Notes under the pieces: generated by a model | What the model saw: the letters and a program-made list of their open reading frames with translations, nothing else | What the model was told of the DNA's origin: nothing | Databases searched by the model: none | Shown: one piece after another, positions 1-6,516 of the stretch | Layout of the letters: every line of letters begins with the position of its first letter | Numbering within the stretch: the first letter of the stretch is position 1 | NCBI GenBank assembly: GCA_031272005.1 | Contig: JAISUQ010000031.1 | Location: forward strand, 1-12,012 | Length of the DNA: 12,012 nucleotides | Direction of reading: 5' to 3' | DNA from: Coriobacteriales bacterium | GTDB taxonomy: Bacteria > Actinomycetota > Coriobacteriia > Coriobacteriales > UBA8131 | Translations under genes and position numbers: made by a program

Positions 1-570
1 GATACCAACAGCGGCGATACCAGCAGTGTCGATGGCAAGTATCACAACTCAGTTCTGGGACTGTCTCTGGAGCTTCCGGAGGATTGGAGTATCGAGGAGG
101 ACGGTGACGTCGTCTATGCCTACAGCCCCAACGACGCCATGGTGATGCTCTCCATGGATAATACCGTCACTGCCGGCGAGGTCAAGGAGCAGCGCGACGA
201 TTTTCTCGAAGCCATGGCCGACACCTTTGGCTCGCAGTACTACCAGCTGGCCTATGAGGACGACTGGAAGTTCAACGGCCTGACCTGGCACGAATTCTCC
301 CTGGACCTGGTGGGCGACAGCGATTGGGACACCTACTACACCGACATCTACTTCACCGACGACGGTCGGGGCAACGTCCTGTTTTTCATCTACATGGAAA
401 GCTACGCCGATATGCATGATGAGGACTTTGAGGCGATGTTCGATATGCTCGCCACGGTAAAGGTAGACTCGGGCAGCGCCAGCGGGTCGGGCAGCAGCAG
501 CGGCTCGGGCAGTGGCAGCGGCAGCGGCTCGGGCAGCTCAGCCAACAAAGGCAAGACCGAGACAGCCTAG
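1..570 (+). CDS. Partial extracytoplasmic-type protein with C-terminal Gly-Ser tail
   Basis: The frame is open from base 1, so the N-terminus (and any signal peptide) lies outside the window; the TAG stop is at 568-570. The visible 189 residues begin with a polar Asp/Ser/Thr/Gly linker, as often follows a lipoprotein signal. A compact acidic, aromatic-rich domain comes next (LSLELPEDWSIEEDG near the start, several Tyr/Trp/Asp clusters). Its opening resembles PsbP/DUF1795-like lipoproteins, whose domains often begin with a 'lp.dW' segment, but this is only a resemblance. After the domain (469-540) there is a tract made almost only of Ser and Gly, then a short polar end (SANKGKTETA). The gene is convergent with the AhpD-like gene. 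Function is not recognised. Location outside the membrane is inferred from composition, because no signal sequence is visible. Confidence 0.75.
   Translation, partial: DTNSGDTSSVDGKYHNSVLGLSLELPEDWSIEEDGDVVYAYSPNDAMVMLSMDNTVTAGEVKEQRDDFLEAMADTFGSQYYQLAYEDDWKFNGLTWHEFSLDLVGDSDWDTYYTDIYFTDDGRGNVLFFIYMESYADMHDEDFEAMFDMLATVKVDSGSASGSGSSSGSGSGSGSGSGSSANKGKTETA
469..540 (+). repeat. Low-complexity Gly-Ser coding tract
   Basis: About 24 codons encode almost only Ser and Gly, built from degenerate repeats of ggcagc and ggctcg hexamers. Such DNA can change length by slippage or unequal recombination. At protein level it would be a flexible, disordered tail. It sits at the very C-terminus and so does not obviously link two domains. 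Confidence 0.8.
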
Positions 571-589
571 AGAGGCGCAGGGCTCGAAA

Positions 590-617
590 GGGCGCAATGA
601 ATTGCGCCCCTACGGGG
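590..617. repeat. GTAGGGGCG-type intergenic palindrome, copy A
   Basis: Perfect 9-bp arms GGGCGCAAT (590-598) and ATTGCGCCC (601-609) surround a 2-nt centre and are followed by CTACGGGG. It lies between the stop codons of two convergent genes. A second element at 11330-11357 has the same GGGCG and CGCCCCTACGGG flanks but a different, equally self-complementary core, so the pair looks like a repeat family whose folding is conserved. It might also help terminate the convergent transcripts, although there is no clear T-run. It resembles GTAGGGGCG-type palindromes that I recall from several anaerobic lineages; I assign no formal family name. Confidence 0.7.
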
Positions 618-705
618 ATTGCCATAGTCGGGATGAATCAGGGCTTCTCTGAGAATACCGAGTTTGTCTGGGCAGTAGCAGATCTGCCTTCTCCAACGCT
701 TCGCT

Positions 706-1263
706 TCAGCCGTTGTTCTTGCGCCAGGTGACCGGTTCGAAATCGGGGATCAGGCTGGTCAGGCGCTCGTCGACGTCGACGTCGAGCACGGAGTTGAAGA
801 TGTTGGTGGCAATCATCTGGGCGGCGAAGCCCACCAGCAGGGTCAGCTCGCGGTCGTTCCAATGTTGCTTGAGGCGGGCAATCAAATCATCGGTGACGCC
901 GTTGAGGTCCTTGACGATGGTGCTGCCCAGCTCCTGCAGCAGGGCCTCGCGCTCGCTGGTGGAGAAGTCATGCGGATCCTCTCCCAAGTCCTTGAGGTCG
1001 CTGATGAAGAACAGCGAGCAGAGGATGCAGCCGTTGGTGGTGGAGATGGCATGGGCGAAGATGATGGCCTCGCGCTTGGAGAGGATCTCCAGCAGATCGG
1101 CCCAGAGTACGTACCAGCCCATGAAGACGTCATAGGTGTCGAAGTCGTTGAGCAGGGCACGCTTCATGTTGGAGATGGAGCCGGACTTGCCGATCTGGTA
1201 GTCGAAGGCCTCCTTGACCTTGCCGGTGGCCTCCTCGTAAGTTACTAGCGGTACGCGGGTCAT
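706..1263 (-). CDS. AhpD-like / carboxymuconolactone decarboxylase family protein
   Basis: A 185-aa all-helical protein. The motif TTNGCILCSLFF gives a CxxC pair at Cys79 and Cys82, the signature of the AhpD-like fold, whose members are thiol peroxidase partners or small-molecule decarboxylases. In classical AhpD enzymes the second Cys is followed four residues later by His (CxxCxxxH). Here that position is Phe86, so the proton-relay His is missing and peroxidase activity of the AhpD kind is uncertain. The length suits single-domain CMD proteins. The ATG at 1263 is preceded by an AAGGAAA ribosome binding site. The gene lies 89 bp downstream of metY on the same strand and probably belongs to the aminotransferase-metY transcript, so a redox role tied to sulfide or thiol metabolism is possible but inferred. 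Family confidence is good; substrate is unknown. Confidence 0.8.
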   Translation of the reverse strand: MTRVPLVTYEEATGKVKEAFDYQIGKSGSISNMKRALLNDFDTYDVFMGWYVLWADLLEILSKREAIIFAHAISTTNGCILCSLFFISDLKDLGEDPHDFSTSEREALLQELGSTIVKDLNGVTDDLIARLKQHWNDRELTLLVGFAAQMIATNIFNSVLDVDVDERLTSLIPDFEPVTWRKNNG

Positions 1264-1300
1264 GACGGTTTCCTTTCTTCTCGGTTGCCGGGCACCTGAA

Positions 1301-1317
1301 GCGCAGGGAGTCTGCGC
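1301..1317. other. Small GC-rich hairpin between metY and the AhpD-like gene
   Basis: GCGCAG (1301-1306), a 5-nt loop and CTGCGC (1312-1317) form a perfect 6-bp stem. No T-run follows in either direction, so it is not a standard terminator. It could weaken or stabilise the downstream part of the transcript, or be a degenerate relative of the GGGCG palindromes (its right side reads CTGCGCCC). Evidence for a function is weak. Confidence 0.3.
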
Positions 1318-1352
1318 CCGGGTGGCGGCTGGCTGCGCACGGGGCGCGGTTA

Positions 1353-2660
1353 TCAGGATAACGCTATCTCGAAGGCCTGAGCCAAATCGGCCTGCAGGTC
1401 TTGGATGCTTTCCAGGCCCAGGGAGAGCCGGATGGTCTCCGGCACCAGGCCGGTGTTGGCACGGGCCTCATTGGACAGCTCAATGTGGGTGGTCTGGGCG
1501 GGATTGATGATCAACGAGCGGGCGTCTCCGATATTAGCTTGATAGCTGAACAGCTTGACGTTATCCAGGAAGCGGCGCTTCTGCTCTTCGGTGCCCGCAA
1601 ATCCGAAGCTGACGATGCTGCCGGCTCCGCGTGGCAGGTACTTCTCGGCCAGTTGGCGATAAGGGTTGCCAGCCGCCGTGGGATGCGCCACCCAGGACAC
1701 GGCAGGATGGGCTTGCAGCCAGGGCACAATGGCTTCGGCATTGGCCACCTGCCTGGCCACTCGCTCGCTCAGCGTTTCGATGCCCAGCAAAATCAGGTAG
1801 GCGTCAAAGGGGCTCAGGGCGGCCCCCAGGTAGTTGAGGTGCAACGCCCGCAGACGGCCGGTGAAGGGGATGTCTGGGAATACCGCCAGGCAGCTCTGCG
1901 GCACATCATCGGCGTCGCGTAAAAACCAATGCGGGGCGGTGAACTGCGGAAACTTGCCGCTGCCGTAGTCGAAGTCGCCGCTCTCGACCACCAAGCCGGC
2001 GATGACGTTGCCGTGCCCGCTCAAAGCCTTGGTGGCCGAGTAGACCACTACATCAGCACCATGGGCGAAGGGGTTGAGCAGATACGGCGTGGCCAGGGTG
2101 TTGTCGACTATCAACGGGATGCCATGGCGATGGGCGACATCGGCCAGGGCGGCCAGGTCGGTGACGGTGGCCAGCGGGTTGGTGATGCTCTCCACATAGA
2201 TGGCTTTGGTGTCCTCAGTGATAGCTTGCTCGTAGGCATCGATGTCATCGGCATCCAGTACCACATCGATATGGATGCCCAGCTCCGGGTAGATGTTGGA
2301 GAAGCCGTCCACCGTGCCACCGTAGAGGCGGTAGTTGGTCAGCACGTGCCCGCCCGGCCCGGCCACGTTGAGCAGGGCATAGCTGACCGCCGCCATGCCG
2401 GAAGCCAGGGCGATGGCGGCTGCCGCGCCCTCGTGCAGGGCGGTGACCCGCCGCTCCAGCACATCCACCGTGGGGTTGGACAGCCGGGTGTACAGCGGGT
2501 CGTCGTCCTCGAAGGCGAACATCGCATCGGCGCGCTGGGCCGTCTCCAGGGTGTAGGCCGTGGTCTGGTAGATCGGCACGCTGACCGCATGGTTGTGCTC
2601 GGTGGGATTATAGCCGGCCCGCACCTGCCGGGTGGCGAAATCCCAATTCTCCTGTGTCAT
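1353..2660 (-). CDS. metY: O-acetylhomoserine sulfhydrylase (O-acetylhomoserine aminocarboxypropyltransferase)
   Basis: A 435-aa member of the Cys/Met-metabolism PLP enzyme family (fold type I). MetY condenses O-acetylhomoserine with sulfide to give homocysteine and acetate in the cytoplasm, the direct sulfhydrylation route to methionine. Visible signatures are the N-terminal SVPIYQTTAY segment, LYTRLSNPT (Tyr57, Arg59; phosphate and substrate contacts from the neighbouring subunit), ESITNP, IVDNT (Asp186, binds the PLP ring nitrogen) and VVYSATKALSGHG with the Schiff-base Lys211. At about 430 aa it fits MetY rather than the roughly 380-aa MetB/MetC group, as do the insertion after the lysine motif and the C-terminal SLIINPAQTTHIELS segment. 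An AGGAGG lies 8 nt before the ATG. It starts 39 bp after the aminotransferase gene, indicating co-transcription. Confidence 0.93.
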   Translation of the reverse strand: MTQENWDFATRQVRAGYNPTEHNHAVSVPIYQTTAYTLETAQRADAMFAFEDDDPLYTRLSNPTVDVLERRVTALHEGAAAAIALASGMAAVSYALLNVAGPGGHVLTNYRLYGGTVDGFSNIYPELGIHIDVVLDADDIDAYEQAITEDTKAIYVESITNPLATVTDLAALADVAHRHGIPLIVDNTLATPYLLNPFAHGADVVVYSATKALSGHGNVIAGLVVESGDFDYGSGKFPQFTAPHWFLRDADDVPQSCLAVFPDIPFTGRLRALHLNYLGAALSPFDAYLILLGIETLSERVARQVANAEAIVPWLQAHPAVSWVAHPTAAGNPYRQLAEKYLPRGAGSIVSFGFAGTEEQKRRFLDNVKLFSYQANIGDARSLIINPAQTTHIELSNEARANTGLVPETIRLSLGLESIQDLQADLAQAFEIALS

Positions 2661-2699
2661 TTCCCTGTCCTCCTCGTGATGGGTTTTTCCATTGTGGCC

Positions 2700-4142
2700 T
2701 CACGCCCCCAGATGCTTGCGCTCTGCCTCGCCGATCAGACGCTCCAGCTTCTCCAACACCACGTCAATCAGCTCGAAGGGGATGTTCAACGCCGGGATAA
2801 GAGGGATGCGGTTGCCGTAGTAGCCACCGTGGTCCAGCAGCAGCCCTTCGGCCAGGCCGGCCAGGCGGATGTCGTAGACCAGGTTGGGAGCGGGGGTCTT
2901 GCGCACCGGGTCGAGGACGAATTCCAGGCCCAGGTAGATGCCGGCATGGTCGATGTAGCCCAGGCTGGGATGCTTGGCGGCAATGGCGTCCAACCCGGCC
3001 TTGAAGCGCTCGCCGCGCTGGTTGACGCCGTCCAAGAAGCCCGGTGCGGTGATGGTGTCCAGCACCACATGGGCGGCGGCGCAGGCCACAGCGTTGCCAG
3101 CCTGGGTGTTGATGTGCGCGGTGGCCTGCCAGCTGGAGAGGATCTCCGCCGGTGCCACCACGGCCGAGAGGGGCAGGCCGCCGCCGAGGGTCTTGGAGAC
3201 GGCGATGATGTCGGGGCGGATGCCGGAGTGCTCGTAGCCCCAGAGCCTGCCGCTGCGCCCCAGGCCGGTCTGCACCTCGTCGATGATCAACAGGATGCCG
3301 TGTTCGTCGCAGATGCGGCGCAGTTCGGCCAGGTACTCGCGGGGCGGCACGTAGTAGCCCGAGGAGCTCTGGAACGGCTCGGCCAGGATGGCCGCCACCA
3401 GGTTGCCAGAGCCATCGGCCCAGGGCGAGAAGGTGCCACGCAGACTGCGGTCCAGGTCGTCCAGGGCTTCCATACCGAAGCTGCAACTCTCCGCCAGATT
3501 GGCGCGATAAGTGTGCGGGAAGCCGAAGAAGCCCACGTTGCCACCGGTGCCGCCCGGGTAGAAAGCGGCGTTCATGCCCTTGCGGCTGGTCAGCTCGATG
3601 GTGCCGTGGGTAGCGCCGTGGTAGTCGCCTTTGGCCACCAGCACATAGGGTTTGCCGGTGTAGTGGCGGGCGGCCTTGACCGCACTCTCCACCGCATCCG
3701 AGCCGGTGGTGCCAAACAACACCCGGGTGGGTCCGGCAATACCCGAAAGCTCGCCGAGACGCTCGGCCAGGCGGATGCGCTCGGGGGTGGGAAAGTCGAA
3801 GAAGTGGGTGAGTTTGCCGGCCTGGGCCCGGATGGCCTCGACCACCGGCGGGAAGTTATTGCCCAAACCGCTGACCGAAAAGCCGCTGAGCAGGTCGATG
3901 TACTCCTTGCCGTCCACGTCATAGAGCAGCGATCCCTCGCCCCGCTCGATGATCGGCGTGGCCGGGAACAGCCCCCAGCCCACATTGCCGGTGGACTCCA
4001 CCCGCGCCGCCCGCGCCGCCCAGCTCCTCCCCTGCTCTCCAAACGGCATCGCCTCGATGCGCTCCAGCAACTCCGCCTCGCTGGTCACCGGCAATCCCTG
4101 CAACCTCTCCACCGCATTGAGCACCTTGTTGCTCTCACCCAT
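2700..4142 (-). CDS. Class III PLP-dependent aminotransferase
   Basis: A 480-aa fold-type I aminotransferase of the acetylornithine/ornithine/4-aminobutyrate group. Visible motifs are DVDGKEYIDLLSGFSV, FGTTGSDAVESAVKAAR (PLP phosphate loop), LLIIDEVQTGLGRSG (Asp288, contacts the PLP nitrogen) and IIAVSKTLGGGLPLS with the Schiff-base Lys317. An N-terminal extension of about 50 residues precedes the core, making it longer than acetylornithine aminotransferases (about 400 aa). I cannot name the substrate. I place the start at the ATG at 4142, because GGAGG lies 5 nt upstream; a GTG at 4154 is also in frame but overlaps that site. It is the first gene of a likely operon with metY and the AhpD-like gene, behind the promoter at 4255-4284. 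A role in supplying or using an amino donor in sulfur amino-acid metabolism is plausible by context only. Confidence 0.88.
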   Translation of the reverse strand: MGESNKVLNAVERLQGLPVTSEAELLERIEAMPFGEQGRSWAARAARVESTGNVGWGLFPATPIIERGEGSLLYDVDGKEYIDLLSGFSVSGLGNNFPPVVEAIRAQAGKLTHFFDFPTPERIRLAERLGELSGIAGPTRVLFGTTGSDAVESAVKAARHYTGKPYVLVAKGDYHGATHGTIELTSRKGMNAAFYPGGTGGNVGFFGFPHTYRANLAESCSFGMEALDDLDRSLRGTFSPWADGSGNLVAAILAEPFQSSSGYYVPPREYLAELRRICDEHGILLIIDEVQTGLGRSGRLWGYEHSGIRPDIIAVSKTLGGGLPLSAVVAPAEILSSWQATAHINTQAGNAVACAAAHVVLDTITAPGFLDGVNQRGERFKAGLDAIAAKHPSLGYIDHAGIYLGLEFVLDPVRKTPAPNLVYDIRLAGLAEGLLLDHGGYYGNRIPLIPALNIPFELIDVVLEKLERLIGEAERKHLGA

Positions 4143-4254
4143 CGCTGCCTCCACTAATATTGCTATTAAAACTGACTATTAAGACGCTTGATGAAACTTG
4201 CCGTAACTGCCTACCAATTATGAGTATTCTTATAAGTTTTCTCTCATTGGAAAC

Positions 4255-4284
4255 ATTATAAAGCCATTCTTTGCAGAAATACAA
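4255..4284 (-). promoter_or_regulatory. Promoter of the aminotransferase-metY-ahpD-like operon
   Basis: On the minus strand a perfect -10 TATAAT (4255-4260) lies 18 bp after TTGTAT (4279-4284), a weak -35. Transcription would start near 4247, leaving an AT-rich leader of about 105 nt. The leader contains the 8-bp palindrome CTTATAAG (4229-4236) but no recognisable SAM or T-box riboswitch. The 220-bp gap 4143-4362 holds nothing else I can identify. Confidence 0.55.
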
Positions 4285-4362
4285 GTGCAGGTACGCACCG
4301 AAACCAGGTTGACTGGCAACAATATATTCAGGGAAGTGCCGATTAAGCCCCAGCTACTCGCG

Positions 4363-5649
4363 TCAGAAAGTCAGCTTGCAGGCGGCTTGGAAGCTGGCTG
4401 CCTGCTGTTCGATCTCGGCTTCAGTGCGCAGGTATTTCTGAGCAAAATTGCGCCAGTTGCGCACCACTTCAGCTGTATCCTCAAGTATCTGCTGAGCAGC
4501 CTTGCGGCTGAGCGCGTAGCTGGCTGAATCGTCCAACAGGGTGGCCAGTGAGCGTTTATTCTCGATATGATTCGTCAACTGCGGTAAATCATAAGGATCA
4601 GGTCGTGTGGTGGGGTTGATGTCGAACAGCGGTGCCAGATGCCACTGCCCGTCCTCAAACAGCAGTCCGTGGTTCTTCCAGTGGTCGTCTGTGTTGTTGA
4701 CCATCAGCAGAAAGGCCACCCTGGCAAACAGCAGCTGTGCTTGCCGGCTGCCCAATTGACGTTGCAGTTGCCTGGCAAAGATTGCATAGGGTGTGATGAA
4801 TGTGGGATTGCTGGGCAACTGCATGAAGCTCTCTGCGCTGATATAGGGCAGGCGGTTGCCCGACAAGTCATGGCCTGTCTGGTTTGTGCCAGCTGCCGCA
4901 GTAGCTGCCTTTTCTGCGGCGGTGCCAGACCTGATGCGGTCAAAGCGCTTTTCGATGAGCACCGACAAATCGCCCAGCCAGTGGTGCTCAAATTGGGGCA
5001 CCTCAATGCCAGCAGCACGCGCCATGTCCAGGCAAACTGCCTCCCAGTGGGGAGAGGCCAGTTCACTGTTGCCGGGGAATTTGGCGATACAGAGATCGCC
5101 ATCCTGGTCGAGCAGGGCGGTCTTGGGGAACTGTCCACCATTGGATTGACTGCCGGTCAACAATAGCTGTTCCAAATCGGCTTCCGAGCAGGTGCCTGAC
5201 TCAAAGCGTTGAATGCTTTGGTGGATTGCTGTCAGCCCATCCGTTCCGCCATAGATGAAGTTGGCACCCAGAAACTCCTGGCTTGTTGCCTGGCGAATTC
5301 TGATGGCACCCTGGCGGGTGAAGTCTGGCACATTGAGCAGGTAATCCACATCATGCAGCTGAGTTTGAGCATAGCGCCGCTCAATCAGCCGTCTGCCCCA
5401 TTTGTCCGGCATGGCATCGGCAAACGCGCCCAGCATCTCGCGGTCATGGGCGCGGTCGCGAAAGACATCCCGCAGCAGCGGTAAATCAGGCGACAAGGCA
5501 AAGGCTCTGGCATCTGCCAGGTAGTCCTGGTCGTAGGTGAACTGAAACCAGGGCAAAGCCATTGGTGACTGCCCCCGGTTGACCAGCAGTTCGCCGGCCT
5601 TCATGACCAACTGCGGGGAGTCGACATAGATTTCGTAGACCTCAGCCAT
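4363..5649 (-). CDS. hipA: HipA-type serine/threonine kinase toxin, module 1
   Basis: A 428-aa HipA-family kinase. The family founder phosphorylates glutamyl-tRNA synthetase and causes growth arrest and persistence; the target here is unknown. Visible parts are an N-terminal HipA_N-like region with DAMPDKWGRRLIERR (about 78-92), a Ser/Gly-rich loop GSQSNGGQFPKTALL (about 166-180) matching the region that carries the regulatory autophosphorylated Ser in E. coli HipA, IAKFP with the ATP lysine (Lys190), VNNTDDHWKNHG (predicted catalytic Asp321 and Asn326) and LAPLFDINP (predicted metal-binding Asp343). All key residues are present, so the kinase is probably intact. The ATG at 5649 overlaps the hipB1 stop by 8 nt (ATGGCTGA), indicating translational coupling. 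Its third codon positions look less GC-rich than those of the metabolic genes, suggesting acquisition by transfer. Confidence 0.9.
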   Translation of the reverse strand: MAEVYEIYVDSPQLVMKAGELLVNRGQSPMALPWFQFTYDQDYLADARAFALSPDLPLLRDVFRDRAHDREMLGAFADAMPDKWGRRLIERRYAQTQLHDVDYLLNVPDFTRQGAIRIRQATSQEFLGANFIYGGTDGLTAIHQSIQRFESGTCSEADLEQLLLTGSQSNGGQFPKTALLDQDGDLCIAKFPGNSELASPHWEAVCLDMARAAGIEVPQFEHHWLGDLSVLIEKRFDRIRSGTAAEKAATAAAGTNQTGHDLSGNRLPYISAESFMQLPSNPTFITPYAIFARQLQRQLGSRQAQLLFARVAFLLMVNNTDDHWKNHGLLFEDGQWHLAPLFDINPTTRPDPYDLPQLTNHIENKRSLATLLDDSASYALSRKAAQQILEDTAEVVRNWRNFAQKYLRTEAEIEQQAASFQAACKLTF

Positions 5650-5911
5650 TACGGGTCATCCGGTAAATCAGCTCGCGTCCCAACTCGGTGTTGCCAGGCT
5701 GTGCCGCCTGAACTATCTGAGAACAGATGCCCAACGCATTCAGCACGGCAAAGACATTGGCCAGGCTGCTGGCGCCGGTGCCTTTCTCAATGCTGGCCAG
5801 AGTATTGCGGCTGATGCCCGCCCGCGAGGCCAGACTGCTGGCACTGATGCCCTGCAGCCTGCGCCAGAGCTGGACGTTACGGCCAAATTCCAGTAAGTAT
5901 GCTTCTTCCAT
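5642..5911 (-). CDS. hipB: HipB-type XRE-family antitoxin, module 1
   Basis: An 89-aa protein with a helix-turn-helix of the Cro/C1/XRE class: LASRAGISRNTLASIEKGTGASSLANVFAVLNALG (about residues 27-61). HipB antitoxins bind and inhibit HipA and repress their own promoter as dimers. The C-terminal tail (GRELIYRMTRNG) overlaps the start of hipA1. The ATG at 5911 lacks a strong Shine-Dalgarno site; it lies about 33 nt from the predicted transcription start, and the intervening DNA contains an inverted repeat suited to an operator. Together with hipA1 it forms a complete two-gene module. Confidence 0.87.
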   Translation of the reverse strand: MEEAYLLEFGRNVQLWRRLQGISASSLASRAGISRNTLASIEKGTGASSLANVFAVLNALGICSQIVQAAQPGNTELGRELIYRMTRNG

Positions 5912-5926
5912 GACTGCTCAATCTAT

Positions 5927-5951
5927 TGAACAAATATACCTATATTGCTCA
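5927..5951. promoter_or_regulatory. Candidate HipB1 operator (imperfect inverted repeat)
   Basis: On the minus strand TGAGCAATATA, a 2-nt GG spacer, then TATATTTGTTCA. The inner AATATA/TATATT is perfect. The outer TGAgC and GtTCA pair if one T is skipped and one mismatch is allowed. It lies just downstream of the -10 box, covering the predicted transcription start, where an autorepressor would block transcription. Function is inferred from position and symmetry. Confidence 0.45.
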
Positions 5952-5978
5952 TTATATCAAGCATATCAGGCAATGCAA
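5951..5978 (-). promoter_or_regulatory. hipBA module 1 promoter
   Basis: On the minus strand TTGCAT (5973-5978) and TATAAT (5951-5956) are separated by 16 bp. The -10 box is perfect and the -35 is partial. Predicted transcription start is near 5944, giving a leader of about 33 nt before the hipB1 ATG. Confidence 0.5.
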
Positions 5979-6042
5979 GAGGACAATGCACGTTTGCCTG
6001 GCCTGAGCACCGGCTGACGTCCGCGCAAAGGCAGCCCCTTGT

Positions 6043-6375
6043 TTAGCGTCCGGCGCGGGCCAGGAAGGCGAAGTCGTTGAAGTAGCGTTCAATCTTCTCG
6101 GCATCCTCCTCGAAGGTGCCATCGAAGAACAGCCGGAGAAACTCATCGCGGGCGCGCAGCACCTCGCGCAGACGGTAGGAGTATTGCGTGCCCACCAGCA
6201 CCTCGGCAGTGGCCGAGAACAAATCAATGGCGCGGTCTATGGCGCGAGCCTCACGCTCGGGCTTGCCTTCACGATGGGCGATGATGGCCCGCCCCACCTC
6301 CGAGGCGATGTTGCCCATCTGCTCATAAAACGTCAGCTGCGCCCACCGCTGCCGGTCGAAACGATACTCAGCCAT
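6043..6375 (-). CDS. Hypothetical 110-aa helical protein
   Basis: I do not recognise a named family. The 110 residues are rich in Glu, Arg, Ala and Leu with regular hydrophobic spacing, have no Gly/Pro-rich loops, no signal peptide and no Cys, and predict as a bundle of about four helices. Key stretches are LTFYEQMGNIASEVGRAI (about 15-32), REGKPEREARAIDRAIDLF (35-53) and LREVLRARDEFLRLFFDG (69-86). It is somewhat like the small four-helix-bundle proteins related to S23/Avd, but this is only a structural impression. The ATG at 6375 has GGAGAAGG just upstream. An 18-codon frame (6368-6424) ends within its first codons and may couple its translation. It sits between cutA and hipB1 on the same strand, so it could be a passenger of either toxin-antitoxin module or an independent gene. 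Confidence 0.7.
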   Translation of the reverse strand: MAEYRFDRQRWAQLTFYEQMGNIASEVGRAIIAHREGKPEREARAIDRAIDLFSATAEVLVGTQYSYRLREVLRARDEFLRLFFDGTFEEDAEKIERYFNDFAFLARAGR

Positions 6376-6424
6376 GGACCTTCTCCGCCAGCTCTGCGAC
6401 TGTTATTGTGGATACTTCCTGCAT
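6368..6424 (-). CDS. Possible 18-aa leader peptide or gene remnant
   Basis: ATG at 6424 with GAGG 8 nt upstream, then MQEVSTITVAELAEKVHG and a TGA that overlaps the start of the 110-aa gene in the arrangement ATGGCTGA, the same 8-nt overlap as hipB1/hipA1. The peptide reads like the first residues of a Phd/AbrB-style antitoxin or another N-terminus rather than random sequence, but it is too short to classify. It could be a leader peptide for translational coupling or a degraded gene. Confidence 0.3.
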   Translation of the reverse strand: MQEVSTITVAELAEKVHG

Positions 6425-6516
6425 CTTCGTTACCTCATCATTGGCCGATTATCGTGACTTGAGCATTGTAACCGATGGGCCGCTGTGCTGTGCTTGGGTA
6501 ATGCGGCTGACGCGGC

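Noticed and set aside
671..688. Short inverted repeat GGCAG...CTGCC between convergent genes.
   Set aside because: Five-base arms with an 8-base loop are expected by chance; no T-run follows.
1929..4157. Very long open frame (742 codons) on the plus strand.
   Set aside because: It is antisense to metY and the aminotransferase, both of which show complete family motifs and ribosome binding sites. Its translation is compositionally odd (Gly, Val, Gln, His rich), as expected for the opposite strand of GC-rich genes.
4143..4247. Possible SAM or other methionine-responsive riboswitch in the leader ahead of the aminotransferase-metY operon.
   Set aside because: The leader is only about 105 nt, AT-rich and lacks paired GC-rich stems, a terminator hairpin with T-run, or T-box sequence. 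Only an 8-bp palindrome was found.
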